Positions 1 to 7,766 of a stretch of DNA of 23,928 nt are shown here, one piece after another. The notes beneath the pieces are model-generated. The model had not been told where the DNA came from. It made no database searches and was given only the letters and a program-made list of their open reading frames with translations. Origin of the DNA: JBAYJY01 sp041664945 (GTDB taxonomy: Bacteria > UBP15 > UBA6099); the NCBI GenBank assembly GCA_041664945.1, contig JBAYJY010000063.1:1-23928 (forward strand), written 5' to 3'. The translations under genes and the position numbers were made by a program. Positions within the stretch are counted from its first letter, which is position 1; every line of letters begins with the position of its first letter.

Positions 1-443
1 CCCCGGCGCTCGGCGATGTCAAAGCCAAGATCGTTGACACGCAGTTGGCGGCGGCAGGCAAGATCGAACTCACAGAAGCCAACATCATCGTCTCCGGCGG
101 CCGCGGAATGAAGGGCCCGGAGAATTACAAACTGATCGAAGACATGGCAGCCGTTCTCGGCGCAGCCGTCGGCGCTTCCCGCGCCGCGGTCGACGCCGGC
201 TGGCGCCCCCACGGCGATCAGGTCGGCCAGACCGGAAAAACGGTCAACCCGTCACTCTATATCGCCGCCGGAATTTCCGGAGCCATTCAGCATCTCGCCG
301 GAATGAGCTCTTCCAAGTGCATCGTCGCCATCAACAAAGATCCCGAAGCCCCCATCTTCAAAGTTGCGGACTACGGAATCGTCGGCGACCTGTTCACAGT
401 AGCTCCGATCATGACCGAGGAATTCAAAAAGCTTCTTGCGTAA
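1..443 (+). CDS. etfA: Electron transfer flavoprotein alpha subunit, C-terminal part (5' truncated by window edge)
   Basis: This is the C-terminal FAD-binding half of ETF alpha. With ETF beta it takes electrons from acyl-CoA and related flavin dehydrogenases in the cytoplasm and passes them to a membrane oxidoreductase. The reading frame is open from base 3, so the gene starts upstream of the window; the TTG at 45 is internal. What identifies it is the SGGRGMKG loop, the GQTGKTVNP segment and the family signature LYIAAGISGAIQHLAGM followed by KCIVAINKD and ADYGIVGD, all FAD-contacting parts of the EtfA/FixB fold. It ends in TAA about 200 bases before a membrane FeS protein that is a plausible ETF partner, so etfB-etfA-FeS is the likely gene order. 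Family assignment is very secure; the dehydrogenase it serves is outside the window. Confidence 0.96.
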   Translation, partial: PALGDVKAKIVDTQLAAAGKIELTEANIIVSGGRGMKGPENYKLIEDMAAVLGAAVGASRAAVDAGWRPHGDQVGQTGKTVNPSLYIAAGISGAIQHLAGMSSSKCIVAINKDPEAPIFKVADYGIVGDLFTVAPIMTEEFKKLLA

Positions 444-643
444 GCAACACTTGTTCTTTAAGTGACAACTAATACCGGGTCTGCAGCAATGCCGCAAAGT
501 AGCGGGTACACCGCGGCATGAAGTGAGGGCCGAAGGAGAGCAACAGGGAGCGGGTTTTTCCTCACGGAACGCCCGCTCCCTTTCTCACCTCCGGCAGGCC
601 GGACTATGAACCCGGAAAAACCCGTAAAGGTAGGTTTCCCCAC
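444..643 (+). promoter_or_regulatory. Structured spacer between etfA and the FeS oxidoreductase
   Basis: This 200-base non-coding gap holds two good inverted repeats. The first is ATGCCGC (489-495) with GCGGCAT (513-519). The second is GGGAGCGGG (546-554) with CCCGCTCCC (572-580), followed by a short T-rich tract. The second could be a partial terminator or attenuator that lowers readthrough from etfA, or part of a cis-acting leader. I could not match the block to a known riboswitch core. An AAGG/AGG ribosome-binding site lies at about 627-633 before the ATG at 644. No convincing promoter was seen. Confidence 0.45.
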
Positions 644-2698
644 ATGAATCACGAAATCATACTTACGCCTTCCGCAAATCCGATCCTAAAAGGCATTTTT
701 ATCCTTTTATTCATTTGCGCGATCGGAATTTTCTCCCGCAGAGCGCTCTTTCTTTACAAATGCATCACGCTCGGCGTAAAGGACCCGAAGCTTCGAATCA
801 ACGACATCTTCAAGCGAGTCATGAGCGTAGTCATTTTTGTCTTCGGACAAAAGCGCGTCATCATGTTCCTCGGCGGCCTCGGACACTTCATCATCTTCTG
901 GGCGTTCCTGATGATCGGCTTCGCCACCACGGAATTATGGACAAACGCCATCTTCCCGTCGGTTTCGTTCTGGAAGATCATTCCCGGCTTCCAATTCGTC
1001 GGCCTCGTCGTAGACATCATCAGCTTGCTCTGCCTAATCGCGATCGCCATCTCCATCATCCGGCGAATCTTCATCAAGCCGGTTCGCTTGGAAGGTCCGA
1101 AGGCGGGCAAGATCGACGCATTCATCATCCTCTCGCTGATCTCTGTCCTGATCATCACCTACTACATCATGGGCGGCGTCAGAATCAATGCGGGCGAAAT
1201 CCCCGCACAGTGGGCGCCGATATCGAATCTCTTCGCGGGCCTCGTTCCCAGCCTCGAGACATCGAAAAGCTCGGCAATGGCAGTGTTCGCCGTCTGTTGG
1301 TGGATTCACGTCCTCGATCTGTTTGTCTTCATGTCCTACATTCCGCATTCAAAGCACCTTCACCTGATCGGCTCCATCCCGAACATCTTCATGCGCGATT
1401 TCGGCCCCACAGGCGCCATCAACAAGATGAACCTCGAAGACGAGAACCTCGAAACTTTCGGCGTCAACGCCATCGAACAGTTCACTTGGAAGCAACTCTT
1501 CGACGGTTACGCATGCACCGAATGCGGCAGATGTCAGGAACAGTGCCCCGCCTACAACACTGAGAAACCGCTCACGCCCAAAGGCCTCGTGCACGAATTG
1601 AAGGAACACCTGTTCGAGCGCGGCGCGGTTCTTCTTAAGGAAGGCAAGATCACCGAGGAAAACCTCGAAGTTCTTAAAGAAAAATACGAAGTTCTCAAGA
1701 AAAATCTTATCGGCGACGTGTTCAGCGAAGACGTCATCTGGGCGTGCACCACATGTCAGGCCTGCCAGACAACCTGCCCGGTCTGGATCGAACACGTGCA
1801 ACTCATCATGGATATGCGCCGATACCTCGTGCTCACTGAGTCGAAAATGGGCCCGGAAGTCCAGCTTACCCTGAAGAACATGGAAAAGAACTCGAACCCG
1901 TGGGGCATCGGACAGCACAAGCGCGCCGAATGGGCCGCCGGACTCGAAGTTCCCACGTTCGCAGAGAAACCGGACGCCGAATACCTTCTTTACCTCGGCT
2001 GCTCCGCTTCGCTCGACGAGGAAAACAAGATCATCGCTCAGGACACCGTCAAGATCCTCAAAGCCGGCGGCGTCAGCTTCGCCATCCTCGGCGAAGAGGA
2101 AATGTGCTGCGGCGAAACCGCGCGGCGCATCGGCAACGAATACCTCTCAGCCGCCATGATGGAAGGCAACGTCGAGATATTCAAAGCCTACAACATCAAG
2201 AAAATCATCTCCCCCTGCCCCCACTGCTTCAATACTCTTAAAAACGAGTATTCACAGTATGGCGGCGACTACGAAGTCTATCATCACAGCGAGATCATCA
2301 TGAAGCTTCTAAACGAAGGCAAACTGAAGCTTACAAAGAAAGTGGACATCGGCAAAACCACCGTTCACGACTCATGCTACCTCGGCCGCTACAACAACAT
2401 CTACGAGCAGCCGCGCAACATCGTCACGTCGACGACAGGCAACTCGCCGCTCGAGATGGCGAAGAACCACAAGCTCAGCTTCTGCTGCGGAGCGGGCGGC
2501 GGCAGAATGTGGATGGAAGAAGACCTCGGCAAGCGCATCAACGAAGTCCGCGCGAAAATGGCGGTCGACGCCGGCGCGACATCCGTTTGCACCGCTTGCC
2601 CGTACTGCCGCACAATGTTCAGCGACGCCTTCAAAAACCTCGAAAAAGAGGACATGAAGGTTTACGACATCAGCCAGCTCGTCGCCGACGCGCTCTGA
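644..2698 (+). CDS. Membrane-bound heterodisulfide-reductase-like Fe-S oxidoreductase, putative ETF:quinone oxidoreductase
   Basis: Predicted to move electrons from reduced ETF through two [4Fe-4S] clusters to a membrane quinone. It is a 684-residue fusion. Residues about 10-240 form a NarI-like membrane part with several hydrophobic helices and scattered histidines. A ferredoxin-type pair follows: CTECGRCQEQCP (C291 onward) and CTTCQACQTTCP (C368 onward). Two CCG domains of the HdrD/GlpC type come last, with Cys-Cys-Gly at 488-490 (CCGETARR) and 614-616 (CCGAGGGRMW). This architecture is known from ETF-linked menaquinone oxidoreductases (EMO/FadF type) encoded beside etfBA in syntrophic and metal-reducing bacteria, which fits the etfA gene just upstream. 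The start is ATG with AAGG-TAGG in front. It is followed by a strong terminator, so it ends the operon. Architecture is secure; the electron acceptor is inferred. Confidence 0.92.
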   Translation: MNHEIILTPSANPILKGIFILLFICAIGIFSRRALFLYKCITLGVKDPKLRINDIFKRVMSVVIFVFGQKRVIMFLGGLGHFIIFWAFLMIGFATTELWTNAIFPSVSFWKIIPGFQFVGLVVDIISLLCLIAIAISIIRRIFIKPVRLEGPKAGKIDAFIILSLISVLIITYYIMGGVRINAGEIPAQWAPISNLFAGLVPSLETSKSSAMAVFAVCWWIHVLDLFVFMSYIPHSKHLHLIGSIPNIFMRDFGPTGAINKMNLEDENLETFGVNAIEQFTWKQLFDGYACTECGRCQEQCPAYNTEKPLTPKGLVHELKEHLFERGAVLLKEGKITEENLEVLKEKYEVLKKNLIGDVFSEDVIWACTTCQACQTTCPVWIEHVQLIMDMRRYLVLTESKMGPEVQLTLKNMEKNSNPWGIGQHKRAEWAAGLEVPTFAEKPDAEYLLYLGCSASLDEENKIIAQDTVKILKAGGVSFAILGEEEMCCGETARRIGNEYLSAAMMEGNVEIFKAYNIKKIISPCPHCFNTLKNEYSQYGGDYEVYHHSEIIMKLLNEGKLKLTKKVDIGKTTVHDSCYLGRYNNIYEQPRNIVTSTTGNSPLEMAKNHKLSFCCGAGGGRMWMEEDLGKRINEVRAKMAVDAGATSVCTACPYCRTMFSDAFKNLEKEDMKVYDISQLVADAL

Positions 2699-2725
2699 TA
2701 GTCCGCTGAAATTCAACGACTAAAC

Positions 2726-2765
2726 AAAAAGCCCCGGCGGCCTTAAGCCTTCGGGGCTTTTTTTA
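2726..2765 (+). terminator. Rho-independent terminator, probably bidirectional
   Basis: An 8-bp stem AAGCCCCG / CGGGGCTT, with a GGC/GCC pair inside the loop, is followed by seven T on the plus strand and preceded by five A. It sits 28 bases after the FeS oxidoreductase stop and can also stop the convergent SDR transcript arriving from the right. Textbook form. Confidence 0.93.
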
Positions 2766-2780
2766 TGATATATTAGGAGC

Positions 2781-2797
2781 GCGGGCATCCTGCCCGC
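2781..2797. repeat. REP-like palindrome
   Basis: GCGGGCA-TCC-TGCCCGC is a perfect 7-bp inverted repeat with a 3-base loop, in the short gap between two convergent genes. It lacks a T-run. Position and form suit a dispersed intergenic palindrome rather than a terminator; only one copy is in this window. Confidence 0.5.
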
Positions 2798-2853
2798 TTA
2801 TATGCTGCCTGCCAACAAAGCGACATCATGATTTCGCAGTCCGAATTATTGCC

Positions 2854-3660
2854 CTACAGCGCTTTTACCCTCTTGAGGAGCCACGAATAGACCGACGGCA
2901 GGCAGCGCGCGACGTATACCGGGTACTTTTTGCCGAAGCTTCCCAGCAGAACCTCTTCCCTGCCCTCCAAAATCGCTTTTACGATACTTTCCGCGACATA
3001 CTTAGGAGACATGCCCGCCTCAATGTGCTTGTCCGTCTTGCCGTATTTCCCGCCGTCGCCCATCAGCGAACTGTATCCTATCTTCGTGCTGACCCCCGCC
3101 GGGCAGATGAGCGTCACCTTTATCCCGTCGCGCCAGACTTCCGCCCGCAGCGATTCAAAAAAACCCTGAAGCGCATGCTTCGCAGCGCAGTATACCGCCC
3201 GCGTGGGAATTCCCAACAGCCCCGCCAGGCTGCTCGTGACGACTATGTGACCCGACTTTTTCTCTATCATCGAGCCGATAACCGCATGCGTCAGCGCCGC
3301 GTGGCCAGTAAAATCCACATCCATCACCTTTCTTAACACCGCGTTGCTCGTATCCTTAACCTCTGACCTATGGCTTATACCGCCGTTGTTGATGAGAATG
3401 TCCACCTTCCCGAATCGCTCAAGAACACTCTTCATTTTGGCGTCAAACGTGTCGATTTCAGTCAGATCAAGCGGAAGCGCCATGACATCCGCGCCGGACC
3501 CGCATTTTTCCTTCACTCTGAGCAGTTCGGCGTCCTCGTTCGATGAAATGACGACTTTCGCGCCTTCCGCCACGAAACAGTAAGCGAGTTCCTCGCCGAT
3601 CCCCGATGATGCGCCTGTTATCCATACGACTTTCCCTGAAAATCTTTCTTTCGGATTCAT
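2854..3660 (-). CDS. Classical short-chain dehydrogenase/reductase (SDR)
   Basis: A 268-residue NAD(P)-dependent oxidoreductase, probably acting on a hydroxyl/keto substrate in the cytoplasm or at the inner membrane face. The Rossmann glycine motif TGASSGIG is at 15-22, the structural NNGG at 91-94, the catalytic serine region VTSSLAG at 141-147 and the YCAAK catalytic pair at Tyr157/Lys161. The tail after 230 is hydrophobic and basic, as in DHRS7-like members that associate with membranes. The start ATG has GGAGG about 12 bases upstream on the minus strand, and a perfect 10-bp palindrome TGATTAATCA (3696-3705) lies in its upstream region. It is monocistronic and convergent with the FeS gene. 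The substrate cannot be read from the sequence; a lipid or fatty-acyl role is only suggested by the neighbours. Confidence 0.92.
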   Translation of the reverse strand: MNPKERFSGKVVWITGASSGIGEELAYCFVAEGAKVVISSNEDAELLRVKEKCGSGADVMALPLDLTEIDTFDAKMKSVLERFGKVDILINNGGISHRSEVKDTSNAVLRKVMDVDFTGHAALTHAVIGSMIEKKSGHIVVTSSLAGLLGIPTRAVYCAAKHALQGFFESLRAEVWRDGIKVTLICPAGVSTKIGYSSLMGDGGKYGKTDKHIEAGMSPKYVAESIVKAILEGREEVLLGSFGKKYPVYVARCLPSVYSWLLKRVKAL

Positions 3661-3778
3661 TTTATCAATTGCCCTCCGGCGTTTGTTCTATAGATTGATT
3701 AATCATTGTATTGTACCAGAGACCTTGAAAAGACGTAACGGAAGCGATGAAAAACTTTAAGTCGCATTATGTTACGCT

Positions 3779-3850
3779 TTTGTAAACTGAGACATTACAA
3801 AGCGGTGTCGAGACCACCGCAATCCAAGGACGCTTGAAATGCAAGCGTCT
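3779..3850. repeat. Three consecutive small hairpins, REP-like array or small RNA
   Basis: Three inverted repeats follow each other almost without gaps: TTTGTAA (3779-3785)/TTACAAA (3795-3801), GCGGTG (3802-3807)/CACCGC (3815-3820), and GACGCTTG (3829-3836)/CAAGCGTC (3842-3849) with a 5-base loop. None is followed by a T-run. They may be dispersed intergenic palindromes or a small structured RNA. Confidence 0.45.
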
Positions 3851-4145
3851 ACATTGAATACAAAATTAACTTCAACCCTTTAGCTCCATCTATCTACTAA
3901 AGCTTTACACCCCCTTACAAAAGGATATTGTGAATTTAAGGCGCAAAGCGGCCAATCTTCATTCCCAATGCGAATCGATGGCGTTAGAACGAATCGCCGG
4001 GCATATACTTAACTATATTTATTCGTGTCGTGCAAACTTCACTCTACTTAATAAATTAATTTAGTCCGTATTGAAACTTTTCATCAAATATCGTCTTTTC
4101 AAACCGGCCGTTTTCCTGTCGTATCGCTCACAAAGTATCATTGCG

Positions 4146-4179
4146 AATCAATATGTAGTGGGCAAAAAATATATTGCAC
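4146..4179. promoter_or_regulatory. Two NrdR-box-like sequences
   Basis: Against the NrdR consensus ACACWATATATWGTGT, bases 4146-4161 match at about 12 of 16 (core CAATATGTAGTG) and bases 4164-4179 at about 11 of 16 (core AATATATTG). They lie just upstream of a strong promoter that points to the ribonucleotide reductase gene, which is the expected target of NrdR. The 18-bp spacing is shorter than the usual spacing of about 31 bp, and the region is AT-rich, so this is tentative. Confidence 0.3.
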
Positions 4180-4197
4180 AAAATGTTGGGATACCGG

Positions 4198-4226
4198 TTG
4201 ACATGGTTTCAACTACGGCATAAAAT
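4198..4226 (+). promoter_or_regulatory. Near-consensus sigma70 promoter, upstream of nrdD
   Basis: TTGACA (4198-4203), 17 bases, TAAAAT (4221-4226): a perfect -35 and a five-of-six -10 at ideal spacing. Transcription would begin near 4233 and reach nrdD through a leader of about 350 bases, or give a separate small RNA. Confidence 0.65.
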
Positions 4227-4371
4227 CAGATACTCGATCATGAAATAGACCTGCGTATAGGCAATATTGTGGTCGATGCGTCAATTTAAGGCTTTATTTC
4301 GGAGGCAGTTTCTCTAAAAATTTGTAGAAGCAGTTTTGCAGGCAAGCGTAGAAAGACCCGGCGTCAGGAAT

Positions 4372-4388
4372 TTTCGAGAATCTCGAAA
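4372..4388. repeat. Compact palindrome TTTCGAGA-A-TCTCGAAA
   Basis: Eight-bp perfect arms around one central base. The loop is too short for an RNA hairpin with this full stem, so a DNA-binding (operator-like) site inside the nrdD leader is the better reading. A second small palindrome, AACCGT-CGA-ACGGTT, follows at 4466-4480. Confidence 0.4.
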
Positions 4389-4519
4389 GCATCTTAATTC
4401 CCATCCGGCGGGCCCCAAACATAAAGCATCAAGCCTGAAAATTCGAACTGAACCGGCGGCCCTCAAACCGTCGAACGGTTCTTCGGCGCGCGAGCTTTTA
4501 TTTCGCCTTTTTTAGCGCC

Positions 4520-4536
4520 GGAAATATTATTAAGCG
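4520..4536 (+). promoter_or_regulatory. Proximal promoter-like motif shared with thrS
   Basis: GGAAATATTATTAAGCG occurs here, 48 bases before the nrdD ATG, and again at 21799-21815 before thrS, identical over 17 bases. TATTAT inside it could be a -10 element. The -35 region is poor in both places, so an activator or an alternative sigma factor may be needed. Confidence 0.45.
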
Positions 4537-4584
4537 GCTTATGAGACACCGAACCGCTGAATTCATCATTCCGAGGATAGGTTA

Positions 4585-6840
4585 ATGACATCTAAGATTA
4601 TCAATCTGATTCGCAAGCGGGACGGCAGGCTTCAGGAATTTCAGACAGAACGCATCACGGACGCGATTTACAAGGCTTTCGAAGCGGTTGGACGCCCTGA
4701 ACGCGAGCGGGCGGAAGAAGTCGCGCGCCGCGTGTGCGCCACTCTCGCTATCTTTTATAAAGGCGACCGCATCCCGGCGGTTGAAGAAGTCCAGGACCTC
4801 GTCGAAGAAAAACTCGTCGAGATGGGCTATGCGGAAATCGCAAAAGCATACATCCTTTACCGCGATCAGCACGCAAAGTTCCGCGAAGCCGGCGCGCTCC
4901 TCAAGGACATCATCGAAATAGTTGATAAATACGTCGACAAGAACGACTGGCGCATCAATGAAAACAGCAACATGGATTACTCGCTTCAGGGCCTGAACAA
5001 CTACATCGCCACCTCTGTCGTTTCGAAATACTGGCTATCGAAAATTTACCCGCAGCGGGTGCGCGAAGCGCACGAAGCCGGCATGTTCCACGTGCACGAC
5101 CTCGGCCTGCTAAGCGTCTATTGCTGCGGCTGGGACCTTCAGCAGCTCTTAATAAAAGGGTTCCAAGGCGCTTTCGGCAAGGTCGCCAGCTCGCCGCCCA
5201 AGCATTTCCGCAGCGCGCTCGGACAGATCGTCAATTTCTTCTATACTATGCAGGGCGAATCCGCAGGCGCTCAGGCATTTTCCAACTTCGACACTCTGAT
5301 GGCTCCTTTCATCCGCTATGACGGACTCACTTTCGACGAAGTGAAACAGGCGATGCAGGGCTTCATTTTCAACCTTAACATTCCGACACGCGTCGGGTTC
5401 CAGACGCCGTTCACAAACCTGACGATGGACCTTCAGCCCTGCCCGACTCTGGCCGACCAGCGCGTTATCGTCGGCGGAATCCCTCTCGAAGAAACCTACT
5501 CCGAGTTCCAACCGGAAATGGACCTGATCAACCGCGCTTTCGCCGAAGTCATGATGGAAGGCGACGCTTTCGGACGCATATTCACATTCCCGATTCCAAC
5601 CTACAACCTCACGCGCGATTTCGACTGGGACAACCCTAAACTCGACTCTCTCTGGCAGATGACCTCGAAGTTCGGCATCCCCTACTTCGCCAACTTCATC
5701 AACAGCGACATGCAGCCGGAAGATGCGCGCAGCATGTGCTGCCGCCTCCGGCTCGACAAGCGCGAGTTGCTAAAGCGCGGCGGCGGCCTGTTCGGCGCGA
5801 ACCCGCTCACAGGCAGCATCGGCGTCGTCACAATCAACCTGCCGCGCGCCGGCTATATCTCCAACAGCGACGAGGAATTTTTCGCAAATCTCGATAACCT
5901 GCTCGACCTCGCCCGCCTCAGCCTCGACATCAAACGCAAGCGGCTCGAACAATTCACCGAACAGTCGCTATATCCCTATTCGAGATTCTATCTCGCAGAG
6001 GTCAAGGAACGCGCCGGACATTACTGGGCCTATCATTTCTCGACGATCGGCCTCATCGGCATGCACGAATGCTGCATGAACTACCTCGGCGTCGGCATCG
6101 AAACAGCCGAAGGCCTCAAATTCGCAGGCCGCGTTCTCGACCACATGCGCGCCCGCGTTTCCTCCTATCAGGAAGAAAGCAAGGAAGGCATACTTTATAA
6201 TCTCGAAGCCACGCCCGGCGAAGGCACTTCCTACCGCCTCGCGCGCCTCGACCGCGAGAAGTTCAACGACATCATCACCTCCGGCGACGACGGCGAACCC
6301 TACTACACAAACTCGTCGCAACTCCCCGTCGGCGCCACCGACGACATTTTCGAAGCCCTCGAGCATCAGGACTCGCTTCAGGCCAAGTACACCGGCGGCA
6401 CCGTCCTGCACGGCTTCATAGGCGAACGCATCGAAGACATCGAACTGTGCAAAAAAATCGTGCGCAACATCGCCAACCGCTTTAAACTGCCTTATTTCAC
6501 AATCACGCCGACTTTCACAATCTGTCCCGTGCACGGCTATATTTCCGGCGAACATTTCGACTGCCCGTACGAAGACAATATCGGACACGACCCGCACTCG
6601 GATTCCGCTATACCCCAGCCCGCGGCAGCCGGCGCCAATCCGTGTAAGGCCCGCACCGAAGTCTATTCACGCATCGTCGGCTATTTCAGGCCGGTGCAGC
6701 AGTGGAACCTCGGCAAGCAGCAGGAGTTCCACACGCGACGCACTTATATGATCGATCCCGCCATCATCGTTTCCGACCCGGAGAAGTTCAGAGCCGGCGC
6801 AGAACAGGAAACTCAGGCGGCCGCCAACACAACTGCTTAA
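4585..6840 (+). CDS. nrdD: Anaerobic (class III) ribonucleoside-triphosphate reductase
   Basis: Glycyl-radical enzyme that reduces ribonucleoside triphosphates to dNTPs in the absence of oxygen. The 751 residues begin with an ATP-cone (about 5-95, KRDGRLQEFQ and the ERITDAI helix), the allosteric regulatory domain. The ten-stranded barrel follows, with conserved MFHVHDLG, the CCRLRLDK segment (C385/C386) and GGGLFGANPLTGSIG. The radical glycine is Gly699 in SRIVGYFRPV near the C terminus. The zinc region has C647 (CPVHG) and C660 (CPYED), then an insertion rich in Asp, His and Pro before C687. The second half of the usual CPxC pair is absent, so the metal ligands may differ. ATG start with GAGG/AGG about 6-10 bases upstream. 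The activase follows after 14 bases in the same operon. Secure call. Confidence 0.97.
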   Translation: MTSKIINLIRKRDGRLQEFQTERITDAIYKAFEAVGRPERERAEEVARRVCATLAIFYKGDRIPAVEEVQDLVEEKLVEMGYAEIAKAYILYRDQHAKFREAGALLKDIIEIVDKYVDKNDWRINENSNMDYSLQGLNNYIATSVVSKYWLSKIYPQRVREAHEAGMFHVHDLGLLSVYCCGWDLQQLLIKGFQGAFGKVASSPPKHFRSALGQIVNFFYTMQGESAGAQAFSNFDTLMAPFIRYDGLTFDEVKQAMQGFIFNLNIPTRVGFQTPFTNLTMDLQPCPTLADQRVIVGGIPLEETYSEFQPEMDLINRAFAEVMMEGDAFGRIFTFPIPTYNLTRDFDWDNPKLDSLWQMTSKFGIPYFANFINSDMQPEDARSMCCRLRLDKRELLKRGGGLFGANPLTGSIGVVTINLPRAGYISNSDEEFFANLDNLLDLARLSLDIKRKRLEQFTEQSLYPYSRFYLAEVKERAGHYWAYHFSTIGLIGMHECCMNYLGVGIETAEGLKFAGRVLDHMRARVSSYQEESKEGILYNLEATPGEGTSYRLARLDREKFNDIITSGDDGEPYYTNSSQLPVGATDDIFEALEHQDSLQAKYTGGTVLHGFIGERIEDIELCKKIVRNIANRFKLPYFTITPTFTICPVHGYISGEHFDCPYEDNIGHDPHSDSAIPQPAAAGANPCKARTEVYSRIVGYFRPVQQWNLGKQQEFHTRRTYMIDPAIIVSDPEKFRAGAEQETQAAANTTA

Positions 6841-6854
6841 GGAAGTGATTAATT

Positions 6855-7655
6855 ATGGATCATTGCCCGATTAAACAGTTCCGCGGCACGACCCTCATTG
6901 ACTACCCCGGAAAGGTCGCCTCTATCATCTTCACCGGCGGCTGCAACTTCCGCTGCCGTTACTGCCACAACCGCGCGCTCCTCGATTCGGAGGCGCTCGA
7001 AAACCTCGACACCGAGAAGGTTCTCCGCTCGCTCGCCAACCGGCGCGGTTTCATCGAGGGCGTTGTCATCACCGGCGGCGAACCCACCATTCACCACGGC
7101 ATAATCGAACTTATCTCACGCATCAAACGCCTCGGACTCGCCGTCAAACTCGACACCAACGGAACTCACCCGGAAATACTTGAGTGGCTGATCGAGGAAA
7201 AACTGATCGACTACATCGCGATGGATTATAAAGCGCCGCTTCACCGCTACGAAATTGTCACAGACGCGCCCGGACTCGAAGACCGCGTTCGCGCCTCCGC
7301 GAGTCTGATCATCAAAACCGCGGAACGCTATGAATTCAGAACCACTATTCACCCAATGCTGCACACCGCCGACGACATAGACAATATCGCGATCGAACTA
7401 AAAGGCGCCACCGCCTATTACCTGCAGCAGTATTACCCGTTCGACTCGATAGACAAAACGCTGCTCGAAGCCGTCCCCTACCCGCCCGAATTCTTCCACG
7501 CCGCCATCGCGCGCAATAAACATCACTTCAGCGTTATCGCCGTCCGCAACCTGCTCGAGCCCTCAAAAACCTACCTGCCGCCCACAACTCCCGAGTCCGT
7601 CTATGCGGCCGATATCCTCCCGGAAACCCTCCGCGTGGACTATAAGGCGTTTTAA
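6855..7655 (+). CDS. nrdG: Anaerobic ribonucleotide reductase activating protein (radical SAM)
   Basis: Radical-SAM activase that uses a [4Fe-4S] cluster and S-adenosylmethionine to form the glycyl radical on NrdD. The cluster motif CNFRCRYC gives C30, C34 and C37, followed by HN as usual in activases. The SAM-binding GGE motif is at 74-76 (ITGGEP). The N-terminal phrase FRGTTLIDYPGKVASIIFTGGCN is characteristic of the NrdG2/YjjW-like subfamily (TIGR02495 type), which at about 230-270 residues is longer than E. coli NrdG; this one has 266. GGAAGTGA lies just before the ATG and the gene starts 14 bases after nrdD, so both are cotranscribed. No clear terminator follows; the downstream gap holds repeats instead. 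Confidence 0.94.
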   Translation: MDHCPIKQFRGTTLIDYPGKVASIIFTGGCNFRCRYCHNRALLDSEALENLDTEKVLRSLANRRGFIEGVVITGGEPTIHHGIIELISRIKRLGLAVKLDTNGTHPEILEWLIEEKLIDYIAMDYKAPLHRYEIVTDAPGLEDRVRASASLIIKTAERYEFRTTIHPMLHTADDIDNIAIELKGATAYYLQQYYPFDSIDKTLLEAVPYPPEFFHAAIARNKHHFSVIAVRNLLEPSKTYLPPTTPESVYAADILPETLRVDYKAF

Positions 7656-7665
7656 ACGGATTTTT

Positions 7666-7745
7666 TCACCCTCGTTTGTCATTCCTCACCCTCGTTTGTC
7701 ATTCCTCACCCTCGTTTGTCATTCCTCACCCTCGTTTGTCATTCC
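7666..7745. repeat. Tandem repeat, four 20-bp units
   Basis: The unit TCACCCTCGTTTGTCATTCC is present four times, at 7666, 7686, 7706 and 7726, identical and without spacers. It starts 10 bases after the nrdG stop. The lack of spacers rules out CRISPR; slippage or iteration at the edge of the palindromic element that follows is likely. Confidence 0.9.
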
Positions 7746-7766
7746 GAGCAAAGCGAGGAATCTCAA
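7736..7766. repeat. Dispersed palindromic element (ATTCC ... GGAAT)
   Basis: GTCATTCCGAGCAAAGCGAG followed by GAATCT forms an imperfect hairpin with ATTCC/GGAAT arms. I recall this phrase as a frequent intergenic repeat in many unrelated bacterial genomes. The last 20-bp tandem unit merges into it. Confidence 0.55.

Larger units (their letters stand above)
3661..4584. other. Long non-coding region before nrdD
   Basis: About 920 bases without a credible ORF, more AT-rich than the genes. It holds the upstream region of the minus-strand SDR (palindrome TGATTAATCA at 3696-3705), a run of three short hairpins (3779-3850), NrdR-like boxes and a near-consensus promoter (4146-4226), two compact palindromes (4372-4388 and 4466-4480) and a motif shared with thrS (4520-4536). 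The last 350 bases are best read as a long nrdD leader. No tRNA and no known riboswitch core was recognised. Confidence 0.6.

Noticed and set aside
715..1563. 282-codon plus-strand frame overlapping the FeS gene
   Set aside because: Out-of-frame shadow rich in Arg and His, inside a well-supported gene.
4233..4584. Cobalamin riboswitch in the nrdD leader
   Set aside because: A short GTCAGGAA-like stretch near 4364-4371 is present, but the conserved B12-box and GCCACTG elements are missing.
7666..7745. CRISPR-like repeat array
   Set aside because: The four units abut without spacers and no cas gene is near.
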